Origin: Macrolepiota albuminosa
Taxonomy: Eukaryota > Basidiomycota > Agaricomycetes > Agaricales > Agaricaceae
DNA length: 64,000 bases
NCBI GenBank assembly: GCA_027475525.1
Contig: JAMWFC010000073.1
Location: 645,791 to 709,790, forward strand
Direction of reading: 5' to 3'
Part shown: in pieces, positions 45,620-55,615 of the stretch
Position numbering within the stretch: position 1 is the stretch's first letter
How the letters are laid out: each line of letters begins with the position of its first letter
Notes under the pieces: model-generated
What the model was told of the DNA's origin: nothing
What the model saw: only the letters and a program-made list of their open reading frames with translations
Database searches by the model: none
Position numbers and translations under genes: made by a program

Positions 45620-48430
45620 TCACGCAGACGGCAGACGCGACAACTCGCAAGCCGTATCAATCCTCATCTCAGTGTCGATGTTAACCGAGGATGATGAGGC
45701 AACAGGACCCAACGATGTTGAGGCTGTAGGAGCCTGAACTGACGTGGAAGGGGGTGACGGAGAGGAGGGATAGGGCCCGTGTCGAGAGCGGCGTTGCCAT
45801 AAGTCTCGACGATTGGGGTTCATCCCCACCGGATAATACAGTCCACTTTCAAGGTACTCATGACCTTGATCGGATTCGCGGGCGAGCAGTGCGTGGAGAC
45901 AAATCATATCATCGTCCGTGGGCAATCGCCAATCGTCCCATCGTGCGATGGCTGCGGGCTCTCCATAGAGGTCCAGTTGACAATGACGTTCATTGTCGAC
46001 CTCACGGAACTAGTCAATGGAGGCAGTGGCCGCAAGGAACTGGTTTTCGAGGTAGACCACGCCAAAGGTATAGGTGTGGTCCACCCACTCGATAGGTACG
46101 CGGTTGGCTATCATAGCCCGTAGCACGTCAGCATCGGTGATGTTGACGGCATTAGCCGCGTCGAAGTACGGGGGTCGGAACTGGACGTCAGTCCAGCTCA
46201 TGGGTACGAATGGGTTGCTTGGGTTGGCGGCATCGTAGGCTAACAGCCTTGCAAAGCGTCCCCGAGCTCTTCCCAAAGGGGACAGTCCACGCGTCAGGGC
46301 ATGGCCCAGCAGAGTACGCCAGTGAATGCGGTAAGCCCGATCCACTGCAATGCCGTATACCGAATTCATCATCCCTGGTCGACAGAAGTAGAGAACGTTC
46401 TGTGCCAGCTTGTCCAGATCGAAGGTGAAACGTACACCTTCGGAATCAAACCCGGAAAGCGTAAAAAACGGTCTTCTGGCTCGGTCCTTCCATCGCAGGT
46501 ACCCGTCTGGGGTCGGCATGACCGCGATGTTCATGTGGCGGGATGATAGATCCAGAGGGGGCGAAATGTGCTCGTACTCTGGTGAACACACCAGAGTCAT
46601 CATCCTATTCCTCACCGACGTATAATAGTTGATACTGATGCGCTGAAACTCGCGCAACAGATAATAGGCCTCAGTGCGCAAAGACACTGACATAAACTTA
46701 TTCTGCGAAAGCTCATAAAGCTTTCGCAATTGCTGGAGATTCATCGGGAATCCCCTCGGTACCACTCGATTCAACTCCTTCGAGGTATGGTAATACCTCT
46801 CTCCCTTTTCTTCCTCGTGTGCCTTCGCGGCCAAGGCTTCATCGCTCACAAATACTGTATTGGTGAGCCGGGAGTAGTAGAAATGGCGGTCGAGTGCCCC
46901 GCCGTAGAACCAGTTGGACCGCTCCACCAGCGTCCCGCTGACAAACACCCCGAGGCCATCAGGAATACGGCCTGTGGCCTGCTCCTCCCGGTCTTTATCG
47001 ACCTTTGCCTGCCGGGCGGCCTCGTGCTTCCTCCGAGCCTCTTTTTTGTGTTTCTTGTCTAAACGCACTCGGCGTTTAGCGGGGGTTTCTCCTTCCGAGG
47101 GGGTCTCATCTGATGACTCCCCATAATCACTCCCGTCGCTCGGTTCATTTAGACCGAGCGCATCCAACGTTAAGAGTCGCCCTTCGACCTCGGCGTCTGT
47201 CCTCGTGTCCTTTATGGGGACCGCGGACGCATATGCCCTCAGTGGTGCCTCAAACTGCACCACTGCTCCGAACCGCATCACAACTCTGTCTGCTCCTCAC
47301 GGGACATCCGCTCCGAACTCCACTTCCGACAGGACCACCTCATCCTGCTGCTTCGCCCCTGACTGCTGGGAAGGTGCATGTGTTGACGAGGACAGTCCTC
47401 GTAAACTATTGTCAACCTCCACCAGCTCGTCATGTAACTCGGTCGGGCTCGGAGTGAGTTCTCCAGATTCCCGCACCCCAACTTCCGGTCCTGCATCACG
47501 CGCTCTGAGGCGTTTCGCCTCAGGTAGCTCCTCCGATGACGACGGACGCTTCTTCATAGCGTTCGTGAAGGTTTTGATAGTATTGTCGTTACGCTGCTGC
47601 AGCATAACGATCTCATCCAACAGCCCCGTAATCACCACCTGAGCCACTGGATCCACTAAAAACGCAGACTCCGGTGGCACTCGCTGGCCGGCAGATATGA
47701 GGCGTCTCCAGACTGCCTCTGCCTGAGGGTCCAACACCTCTGACGGCGTTCCGATCTCTCTTCCTTTTCCTTTCTCCGCGTACGATAAGCGCCGCGGAGA
47801 TGGTGCACGATGGGGTGACGGAGAAGCTCGTCGAGGCAGTGTTCGAGGTCGGGGTTGACCTCGATTTTGTGTCCTCGGTGCCTGCTCATCCCGTCTGTGC
47901 CCAACCATTTCCCGAGGCCCGCCTCCTCGTGCCCTGGTACTCCTCGGAGGCGATTGCCTCCGGTCTCTTCTATACGTCTCTCGCGGGGGCGGCGTCCTTT
48001 CTCGCTGTCGTCGAGGTTGCACCACCTCGCCCTTTACTTGCTGTTGACGCCCCGCATCATCGTCCACGTCCATGGGTGCTACCTGTGGTGCAGTTAGTGC
48101 TTTCTCATCCGAAAGGAGTGTACTTGCACTCTGGGTCTGCGTCTGCTGCATCGGCATTGGCATTCCCCACATAACCTGTCCCCCCATCTGCTGTCCAGGA
48201 CCAGCTGGTCCTGGGAAATACGGCATCTGGAAGAACGGCGGGTAAAACTGCGGAGGTTGTCCAAATTGGGCTGGGTTCTGCCCAAACTGGGACACCACTG
48301 GATACGACGCCACAGTCGGCGTCGTTACAGGCTGCTGAACGCTTTGCTGGGGGCGATCCCCCCCTCCTCCAGAACCCTGTGGGTTCTGAGGCTGCTGCTC
48401 ACTGGCCGTACGCTGGTGAGGGTACGACAT
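45620..48430 (-). pseudogene. orfX of element C
   Basis: One frame of about 936 codons from ATG 48430 (ACCATG context; MSYPHQRTASEQQPQNPQG), broken by TGA 47299-47297 and TAG 46012-46010. Order: Gln/Pro/Gly-rich N-terminus, an Arg/Pro-rich stretch (RRDRRQSPPRSTRARGG), and a helical block (VWRRLISAGQRVPPESAFLV, TGLLDEIVMLQQRN). Next come basic KRLRAR and a Lys/Arg/Glu-rich coil (KKHKKEARRKHEAARQAKVD), then the core GRIPDGLGVFVSGTLVERSN, RLTNTVFV, VVPRGFPMNLQQLRKLYEL, YRIHWRTLLGHALTRGL and RVPIEWVDHTYTFGVVYL. It is homologous to element A's orfX along the length. The first stop lies about 90 residues from where element A's lies, so the stops look like independent decay of one long ORF. No known family recognised. 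Confidence 0.78.
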
Positions 48431-48489
48431 GGTATCACAAAAAAAAACGTCGACGTGTCGGTGGGAAAAAACACATTAAATTCCCCATC

Positions 48490-48509
48490 ATCAGGTTACA
48501 TAACCTGAT
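48490..48509. promoter_or_regulatory. Perfect hairpin between pol and orfX, element C
   Basis: Stem ATCAGGTTA, 2-nt loop. It lies between the pol stop (48665) and the orfX start (48430), as in element A. The gap also holds acacgtcgacgt and an A-run upstream of the start. Confidence 0.5.
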
Positions 48510-48664
48510 CCGACCCTCTCCTCCGCATCATGATCCGTGTTATCTCATCAGATAGATCAACTTCCATCTTATCTATCTGGACAACTTGTGATCCAACCAG
48601 GATCAGATACTCAGGCGATCCGAGATCTGACTGATCCAGCCTTCATCTTATCACTGCCATCAAT

Positions 48665-51600
48665 CTAAGCACGTGAGCGCTTAGCAAGCTGATTTGGGCG
48701 CTTCATGCCCTGCAGTTCTAAGTACCAATCCAATGCTGCCAACTTGGCACATGTGTGGTACGACTCCCATGTCGTATCACCTGCACTCCACCGCACCTCG
48801 AATTCGAGGTGCGTTCCTTCCTGCCACCGATGGCCCAGGATGTCCTCGACGAACCATTCTTGTTCGTCACTGGCACCGAAATCATATGGCTCGGGAGTCA
48901 CCCGATTAGGGAACATAGCATCATCGTTTGCGTTATACCGCCTAAGTAACGATACGTGGAACTTAGGCACAATCCGACGTGCTTGCAGAGCTGCAGGCAG
49001 CTCCAGGACATAGTTCGACGTGCTTGGTTCCGCGACCAAGACTCTGTATGGTCCAATGAACTTTGGACACAGCTTTCTCGCTCTTCCTTTCGGAAGATTC
49101 AAGTTCTCCGTCGACAGGTACACTAACGTCCCGGGCGTTAGTTCTGGTTCCTCACTTCGCCTATCATTTGCATGTCGTGCCTGTACAACACGCGCGGCAA
49201 TGATTGCATCGTGTGCATTGGCTAGATTCGCCAATGCTTGCTGTGCAAAGTCCTTTACCCCTTTGTGAACGGCTCCGTCTGCCTTTAGTTCGCGCAGCAT
49301 GGAGGGCATGTACCCTCCATTGAGCTCGAACGGTGCATATTTCGTGGTCTCAGACACGCTCGCATTGATCGCGAACTCAGTTAGCGGTATTCTATCCACC
49401 CAGTTGCGTTGGTCCGGTCGGACCACCGTACGAAAGATCTGGGCAATACTTCTATTCGCTCGCTCTGTCTGTCCATCCATCTGCGGATGAAACGAAGTAG
49501 ACATGAGTAGTTTAGCTCCCAGGAGCTTGTGAAGTTCTCGCCACCAGTGAGATGTAAACTTGGTGTCTCGATCGCTCACGATCGAACTTGGAAGGCCATG
49601 TAGCCTTACAATCTCCTTCAAGTAGATCCAGGATAACGCGGACGCCGTAATGGTTGTGTGCACTGGTATCAGATGTACCATACTCATCATTCGGCAAATG
49701 ACCACCCAAAGGTAGTTATACCCTTTGGACTCGGAGAATGGACCAACAAAGTCCATTCCAATGGAGTCCCACGGCTTTGTCGGGATGGGCAGGGAATGCA
49801 ACTTCTCTGCTGGCTTCCTATTGCTGGTCTTCGACCGCTGGCAGGCCACGCAGGTCTGGCAGAACTGCATCACTTCTTTCTGCATCTGAGGCCACCAGTA
49901 CCACTGCCTCAGGTATTCCAGTGTTTTGTTGGTTCCAAAGTGACCAACAACCTCATGAGCTTGAGTGACAACCTTAGTGAGCAGTGCTCGGTCGCGTGGT
50001 AAGCACACCACGTCGTGTCCTCGAACATTCGTTATCCGGACTAGTCCGTTCTCATCCACGCTGAAGCGTGGATGGGCGTCTGCATTCTGCCGGATTTCCG
50101 TGTAGAACGCATCGCGTCTATAGCCCCTCATCACCTTCTGGAGGTACTCATCGGTTTGAGGGACAGGAGGGTTACAATACTCTCCTGTAGGCGATAACGC
50201 GTCAGCGAGCGTCATGTTGTGGCTATCCGGTCCACAACTGCTTCCAGTCTCACTTTGGTGTGGCTTTGTCGCCTCCTTTTGCTGAGCCTGCTCTAGTTGC
50301 TCAGCCTCTATGTCGCGGCCCTCTTGCCACTCTTGCAGTCGTCGACTGCGTCTCAGTTCGGTAGCTTGCATAGCCCGCAGCTCGACCACATGCTCCTTCA
50401 CCTCTCTGTAACGATGATACGGAAGATCATCGCCATGAGGATCAATGCGAATATCCGCATCGACGTATTCATGCGTATCATGGTGTTCGCCTGCTCTATT
50501 GCTCTCGAAGTACCTCGAGAGACAGTCTGCCACCTTGTTCAGTTCGCCTTTGACATATGTGATGTCAAAGTTGTAGCGAGACATATAGTCAATCCACCGG
50601 CGTTGCCGGGGGGACAACGTTGCTTGAGTCTTGAAGAACTCAAGTGCTTTATGGTCGGTAATGATGTGGATCTTATATCCCATCAATTTATCTTCCCACT
50701 TAAGTAGCGCCTCAAGTATCGCCAGCGTTTCAAGCTCATGGACCGCATAATTCTGTTGGGCCGAGGTGAACTTCCTCGACATGAACCCTGCAGGCCGACA
50801 ATTTTGCCATGAGCTTCCCTGGCCGTACATTGCACCTACTCCGGTCTTTGAGGCATCACAGATGAGCCAAATCGGCTCATCACGTCGGGGATCTATGGGA
50901 CGAATGACTGGTGTCTTTGAGCAGATCCTCTTGATCATCTCAAAACATCGTTGATGTATAGGTCTCCATATAAATAGAGCACCATTCTGAGTAATAGACA
51001 TCATCGGTCCAGTATATGCTGTTATATCCGGCAGACAATTGCCGATATAGTTCACTAGTCCCACGAATCTTTGCACATCATTATAGTTACGAGGCACACG
51101 CCATTCGCGTATGCGATCGATTTTGTCCTGGTCAGGGTGAATACCCTGACTATCAATCTTGTGTCCGAGGCAATCCACTGTCTCGGCATATAGTTCGCAT
51201 TTCTTCCACTTGAGGTATAGCAAGTTAGACCTCAGTTGCTCGAAAATGACACGAAGATGCTCTTCGTGTTCTTCGATTGAATCGGAGTATATGAATATGT
51301 CGTCCAAATAGATATGGACGAACCTCCCGATAACATCCCGGAAGATGGAGGTCATCAACCTCTGAAATGTCGCAGGAGCATTGCAATCTCCTATCTGCAT
51401 AATGTTGCTCACATATGTTCCCGTGATTGACGAGAACACTGTCTTTGGGATATCAGACAAGCGAATTCTCACTTGCTCATACGCATCCGTCAGGTCAATT
51501 TTCGACCTGAACTTTGCTCTCGCCACATCTTCTCGAATCACTTCCTGATCCGGAAGTGGCGTCACGTCCTTCACGGTGTTGTCATTGCGTTGGCGTGCAT

Positions 51601-52582
51601 CCAACGCCGTCCTTAATGTACCATCTTTCTTCGGAATGCACAATAGCGGAGCAGCTTGGGAGGCTGGTTGAGCCTCCCACCAGTGGGCTCTCAGGTACCG
51701 ATTGGTCTTGTCTCGGAGCTGCTGCTGCAGCGCCATTGGGCATCGAGGCAAATGATATTTATACACCTTATTCTCATCAATAAGGTTGATTTCATGGTTG
51801 ACCTCTCGCCAAGGAGGTAACTCCTCCTTGGTTCCGTTCAGAATATCCGCAAATTCCTGCTGCCACTGCAATCGTAGGTCCGGAATGTCCTCCTTTGTAA
51901 AACCACTGGTTTTACCTTTGCCCTTCCGGTTCACATCCTTGCCTAGGCGCCCGGACAGCTTTGCTTGTACGGCTGGATGGCCATACTTCTCTCTGAGGGC
52001 AGTAATCCTCAGCTCGCTGTCATCCGGCGTGTGCAGCCGCACAGGTACTTCCCTCTTACTTCTCTGCGACGTCACAGATAGTCCGTCGAAGAACACCTCA
52101 CTCAGCGACGATATCTCGTCGTCACTAGCCTGACAATACGACTCCTCCTTCGACGTCCATTGTGGTCCATTCCACGCATACATCGACGCCACTAGGTCAT
52201 TCCACTCAGCAGGCATTCGTGGATCAAATGCCCATTCAAATGTGGGATGAGGTACTGGTCGATCCCAGATTGACCAATTCGTATGTGTGGAGGACGCCTC
52301 ATCCTCCATCAGTCGTTGATCGTCGTCATCTGTTACCAAGTCGTCAACCTTCACTCGCGACGACATTGGTTGGCACTCTGTGCTTGCCGCATGCTGAGGC
52401 CGCTTGTCCTCAGACTTACTCTGCTTTTCACACTTCATCTCCTTCATCTCGGGGCTCTCCCCCCTCTTCAGAGTACGTTCGTACTCTACAGCTTTGCTTT
52501 CCAGCATCAACACCGCCGGACTATCCATGGGCAAGCTCACACGGGCTTGCTCTTCATCCTCTCCATCCTCAACCGTAGGCAC
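48665..52582 (-). CDS. Ty3 pol of element C (1305 codons, uninterrupted)
   Basis: RT (KDVTPLPDQEVIREDVA, YLDDIFIYSD near residue 424), RNase H (LICDASKTGVGAMYGQ, IITDHKALEFF). Integrase has a zinc site (HEVVGHFG, CQTCVACQ) and DDE in IGMDFVGPF, IVSDRDTKF and FHPQMDGQTERANRS. The C-terminus has an SH3-like segment (LCPKFIGPYRVL) and a chromodomain-like end (FVEDILGHRW, LEFEVRWSAGDTTWE). All catalytic residues are present. The frame continues upstream without shift into gag-pro across TGA CTA at 52603-52598, so a read-through fusion is possible. The first in-frame Met after the stop is not obvious; the listed start is the beginning of the open stretch. Confidence 0.92.
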   Translation of the reverse strand: MPTVEDGEDEEQARVSLPMDSPAVLMLESKAVEYERTLKRGESPEMKEMKCEKQSKSEDKRPQHAASTECQPMSSRVKVDDLVTDDDDQRLMEDEASSTHTNWSIWDRPVPHPTFEWAFDPRMPAEWNDLVASMYAWNGPQWTSKEESYCQASDDEISSLSEVFFDGLSVTSQRSKREVPVRLHTPDDSELRITALREKYGHPAVQAKLSGRLGKDVNRKGKGKTSGFTKEDIPDLRLQWQQEFADILNGTKEELPPWREVNHEINLIDENKVYKYHLPRCPMALQQQLRDKTNRYLRAHWWEAQPASQAAPLLCIPKKDGTLRTALDARQRNDNTVKDVTPLPDQEVIREDVARAKFRSKIDLTDAYEQVRIRLSDIPKTVFSSITGTYVSNIMQIGDCNAPATFQRLMTSIFRDVIGRFVHIYLDDIFIYSDSIEEHEEHLRVIFEQLRSNLLYLKWKKCELYAETVDCLGHKIDSQGIHPDQDKIDRIREWRVPRNYNDVQRFVGLVNYIGNCLPDITAYTGPMMSITQNGALFIWRPIHQRCFEMIKRICSKTPVIRPIDPRRDEPIWLICDASKTGVGAMYGQGSSWQNCRPAGFMSRKFTSAQQNYAVHELETLAILEALLKWEDKLMGYKIHIITDHKALEFFKTQATLSPRQRRWIDYMSRYNFDITYVKGELNKVADCLSRYFESNRAGEHHDTHEYVDADIRIDPHGDDLPYHRYREVKEHVVELRAMQATELRRSRRLQEWQEGRDIEAEQLEQAQQKEATKPHQSETGSSCGPDSHNMTLADALSPTGEYCNPPVPQTDEYLQKVMRGYRRDAFYTEIRQNADAHPRFSVDENGLVRITNVRGHDVVCLPRDRALLTKVVTQAHEVVGHFGTNKTLEYLRQWYWWPQMQKEVMQFCQTCVACQRSKTSNRKPAEKLHSLPIPTKPWDSIGMDFVGPFSESKGYNYLWVVICRMMSMVHLIPVHTTITASALSWIYLKEIVRLHGLPSSIVSDRDTKFTSHWWRELHKLLGAKLLMSTSFHPQMDGQTERANRSIAQIFRTVVRPDQRNWVDRIPLTEFAINASVSETTKYAPFELNGGYMPSMLRELKADGAVHKGVKDFAQQALANLANAHDAIIAARVVQARHANDRRSEEPELTPGTLVYLSTENLNLPKGRARKLCPKFIGPYRVLVAEPSTSNYVLELPAALQARRIVPKFHVSLLRRYNANDDAMFPNRVTPEPYDFGASDEQEWFVEDILGHRWQEGTHLEFEVRWSAGDTTWESYHTCAKLAALDWYLELQGMKRPNQLAKRSRA

Positions 52583-52600
52583 TTTCTTGCCTCCGTCTAG

Positions 52601-54759
52601 TCAGTGTCGCCTGACTAGCACCTTCTTCTCTGTGGCGCGGTGTCGATGGAGACGTCCATCTCCATTATTTATGGTCACTCGCACTGCAGGGATGGTGGTG
52701 CCATCCACCACTATCTCATTCTTCTTGAAGTTCAGCAGAACGTTGTGCTTCCTCATATACGGCGTGCCTATAATCATGTTGTAACGATCAAAGTTCGCCA
52801 CATCAAGGTACTCCCTTGTCCTTGATTTCGCACAGACGATATTCGCCTGCGTACCAAACTGTACCGCAGCTCGGCTGCCCACAGTACCCAATTGAAGGAG
52901 TAGTGGCTCCTTCAACTCACTGACAGAAATATCGTGCACTTGGCAAAACTGGGGTGTCACCCCAGTAGTCGTACTACCTGAATCCCACAATGTCCACGCC
53001 TTGTGGCCATTCACCTCAACGTACGACGCCAGGCACTCCTTATCCTCGCGCTTCAACACCGGTCTCACCAGCTTCTCTGGAGCCTTGCGAAGGTGTACCT
53101 TATACACCTTAACATTGGCTGCTCCAACGGGACGGTCTAATGCGCTGGCCGGGTAGTCCGTCAGAGCTCCCATGAACTCTGAGTCTGACTCCCAGGCGTA
53201 ATGATCGTTGTCGTATACGTCAACCTCCACGTATTCATCATCTGACAACTCCTCCACCACAGAGGCGTTTTCATCCTCTGGTGCATCAGGTATGAGGTTC
53301 TCCACCTCATCGTCTTCCATATCAGGTTCATTCCTGGAGTCTATCCCTTCAGCATCCGGGATAGCAGTGTGCCCCGCCCATACATAGGCACGTGGCTTAC
53401 CCATAGGCTTTCCACCACCCACTGGGCATGCATTCGCAAAATGCCCAGGCTGACCACATTTGAAGCACTTACTCGCCACAAAAGGGCAAGCTGCTTCATA
53501 CTTCGGTGGCCCAGTCGGTGTCGGCAATTTGGCCTCACCAGCAGCCTGATGCGGTCGAACACCCTCTCAGCGCGGACCTCTCTGAGCATCCTGTGCCGGT
53601 GCATCCCTATGGTCCCCTGGCCGGTCGCTCTGGAAGCGTCGGTCTTGCCGAGGTGCTGCTCTTACCACAAACCTCGGGTTCGTATTGCCCACCATCTCCT
53701 TTCGACGAGCCCAGAAGGTGCCTACCTTCCGAGGCTCGGCCTTGTTTACCGATCGAACCTTTGAGCTATGTAGCCCAAAGTGTCGCGCTATTTTGTGGGC
53801 TTGCTCGTAGCGCAATGCATGTGCTACGAATTCCTCGACGGTATTTACTTCGGGCGATAGTCCGTCATCACAAATGAGGGACTCTCTCATTGCGTCAGGT
53901 ATTCCCCGCAGGAAGGTATCAATCATTACCCAGTTGTCTGGGTAAATAGACATATTCTGTGCGTGGTCTATCAAGGTATCATAGAAACCTTGAACACCTA
54001 ATCGTTCGGTGTAGGAGGTTGCAATGAACGCCTCCCGAGCATCCTGCATGGTGGATGCACTCACGAACCGGTTATATAATTCAAGGATTACATCCTTGAA
54101 CGTCCATTGCTGTCATGCACGATTGTAGTGCAAGACATGATGGCGGAACCAGGCTTTGGCTGGTCCGTCCAGGAACTCCGGAAGCACGAACACACGTTCT
54201 CGATCCAGACAATCCCCCCCATACTGGCATACTGCCAGATGGTTGCACACATCCATCGTCCAATTTTCCAAGTCGCTAAACTTGGACTCCCCTCTGTACG
54301 GTTGGATGTGTTTTGACTCCACCTTACGCGGTTTGATGCCTTCGGGCAGGCGTAATGCTACGCCTACCGCATCGTCGATTATACTACTGAGGCGCTGGTG
54401 CATATTCTCAGTATACACCTTTGTCGCCTCAGTTATTCCAGGCATTCTATTTCTGCCTTCCGCAGGAGGTACCACGGAAAATGCACGTACAGGTCGGTGA
54501 CCTGTGTAGTGCACTTTCTCTGCACCCTTCCAATGCAGGGGGCTCTCCTGTCCCCCTAGCTCTTCTATCACCTGCTTTCCAGGGCCTCGGCTCGGATCCG
54601 CCGTGGGCGGATTCCCTCTCCTGGTGTCAGGCTGTCGTGTCCGTTGGACATATTGCCTTCTCATCTCGTCGATGGGCGTTATCCCATCGAATACAATTCC
54701 CTGGTCGTCTATCCAGGAGTGCCCCTGGCGCTTCAGGTCTTGGTTCCACATGCGCTGAT
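52601..54759 (-). pseudogene. gag-protease of element C, 5' end lost
   Basis: A single frame from the element D border (QRMWNQDLKRQGHSWID) through Gag (FGVLDP-free capsid part: VLHYNRA, QQWTFKDVILELYNRFV, FYDTLIDHAQNM). It continues through the knuckle CFKCGQPGHFANAC and the retropepsin LWDSGSTTTGVT, then YNMIIGTPYM. Two TGA codons break it (about 54113 and 53569-53567), at least one at an Arg position. The final TGA (52603-52601) is followed by CTA GAC, the best-known read-through context. Confidence 0.85.
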
Positions 54760-55490
54760 TGTCAGGTTCCGCTGAGTCGGGGGCTTTCCGGGAAAGCGAC
54801 GCCCTTACGATGCGGACTTGATCTACGGATACTCGGGTGTCTGGAACTCCGGGGCTAGGACTCCGGGGTTCAAGACGAGGACAGGGGTAATCCCGGGAGA
54901 GGGGACTAGAGTCCGGGGGTTTTGGATGAGAGTGGCTGGGAGTTAGAAGAGGTCGAGTCGTGAACCGGAGGTTCTAAGACGAGACCAAGTTAGTAACTTA
55001 AGAGTCGCGAAGTGCGTACCAAACTTATAGCATGCGAATACCAAGGCGTGCCAGTCGAAGCGTACCAAACGAGGCGTACCAGTCAAACAAGGGGCACGCA
55101 ATATCCAAAGTAACAGTTGTGCAATATCAAGCGAATACAACAGGGAGCTACACTATAAGTACTACGGGGCCGGGTCTCGGGGGTTCCGGGATGTCTAGGA
55201 TGGGTTCCGGGGGTCATTGAGTAGCGGCAGGGGCTGTATACCGGAATCGCGCGTGTGGGGCACGCGATCAATTGGCGCGGATGGAGCTGTGATGCGTGAT
55301 GGCCGGCACGAGTCACGTGATCTGATCGTTGATTGGGGCTGGTGATGGCTGATGGCGGTCCTTGATGCGCGTGATGGCGGTGTCGGCGGTCGTGATGGTG
55401 GGGCGTGTCCTGCGGGGTCAGAGGGAGGGTCCCGGAGGGTGTTCCGGGGGTGTCCTGGGGTGGGCCCGGAGGGGAGGGGTCGTGACATCA
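54760..55490 (-). repeat. 3' LTR of Ty3 element D (731 bp)
   Basis: Plus coordinates TGTCAGGTTCCG to GTGACATCA. On the element strand it starts TGATGTCACGACCCC. The complement of a G-run polypurine tract follows directly. It holds short repeats such as gcgtaccaaac at about 55014 and 55062. The partner LTR is outside the window. Confidence 0.82.
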
Positions 55491-55499
55491 CCCCCCCCT
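55491..55499 (-). other. Polypurine tract of element D
   Basis: ccccccctc on plus (GAGGGGGGG on the element strand), abutting the LTR. Confidence 0.7.
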
Positions 55500-55615
55500 C
55501 AGCGCCGAGACCCTCCGAGGCGCGCGTAGCCAGTGGTTCGGACCGGGGGTCAACCGTGGGATCCGGCACCTGACCTGCCACGTATCGAAAAAAAATTTTA
55601 CCGTCAAGTTCAACC

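Larger units (their letters stand above)
45236..54759 (-). mobile_element. Ty3 element C with orfX, 5' end cut by element D
   Basis: Minus-strand element: 3' LTR 45236-45427, orfX, pol, gag-pro. Its 5' LTR and gag start lie beyond the inserted element D. The organisation is the same as element A, but LTR and proteins are clearly diverged, so it is another family of the same lineage. It sits inside the integrase gene of element B. Confidence 0.88.
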
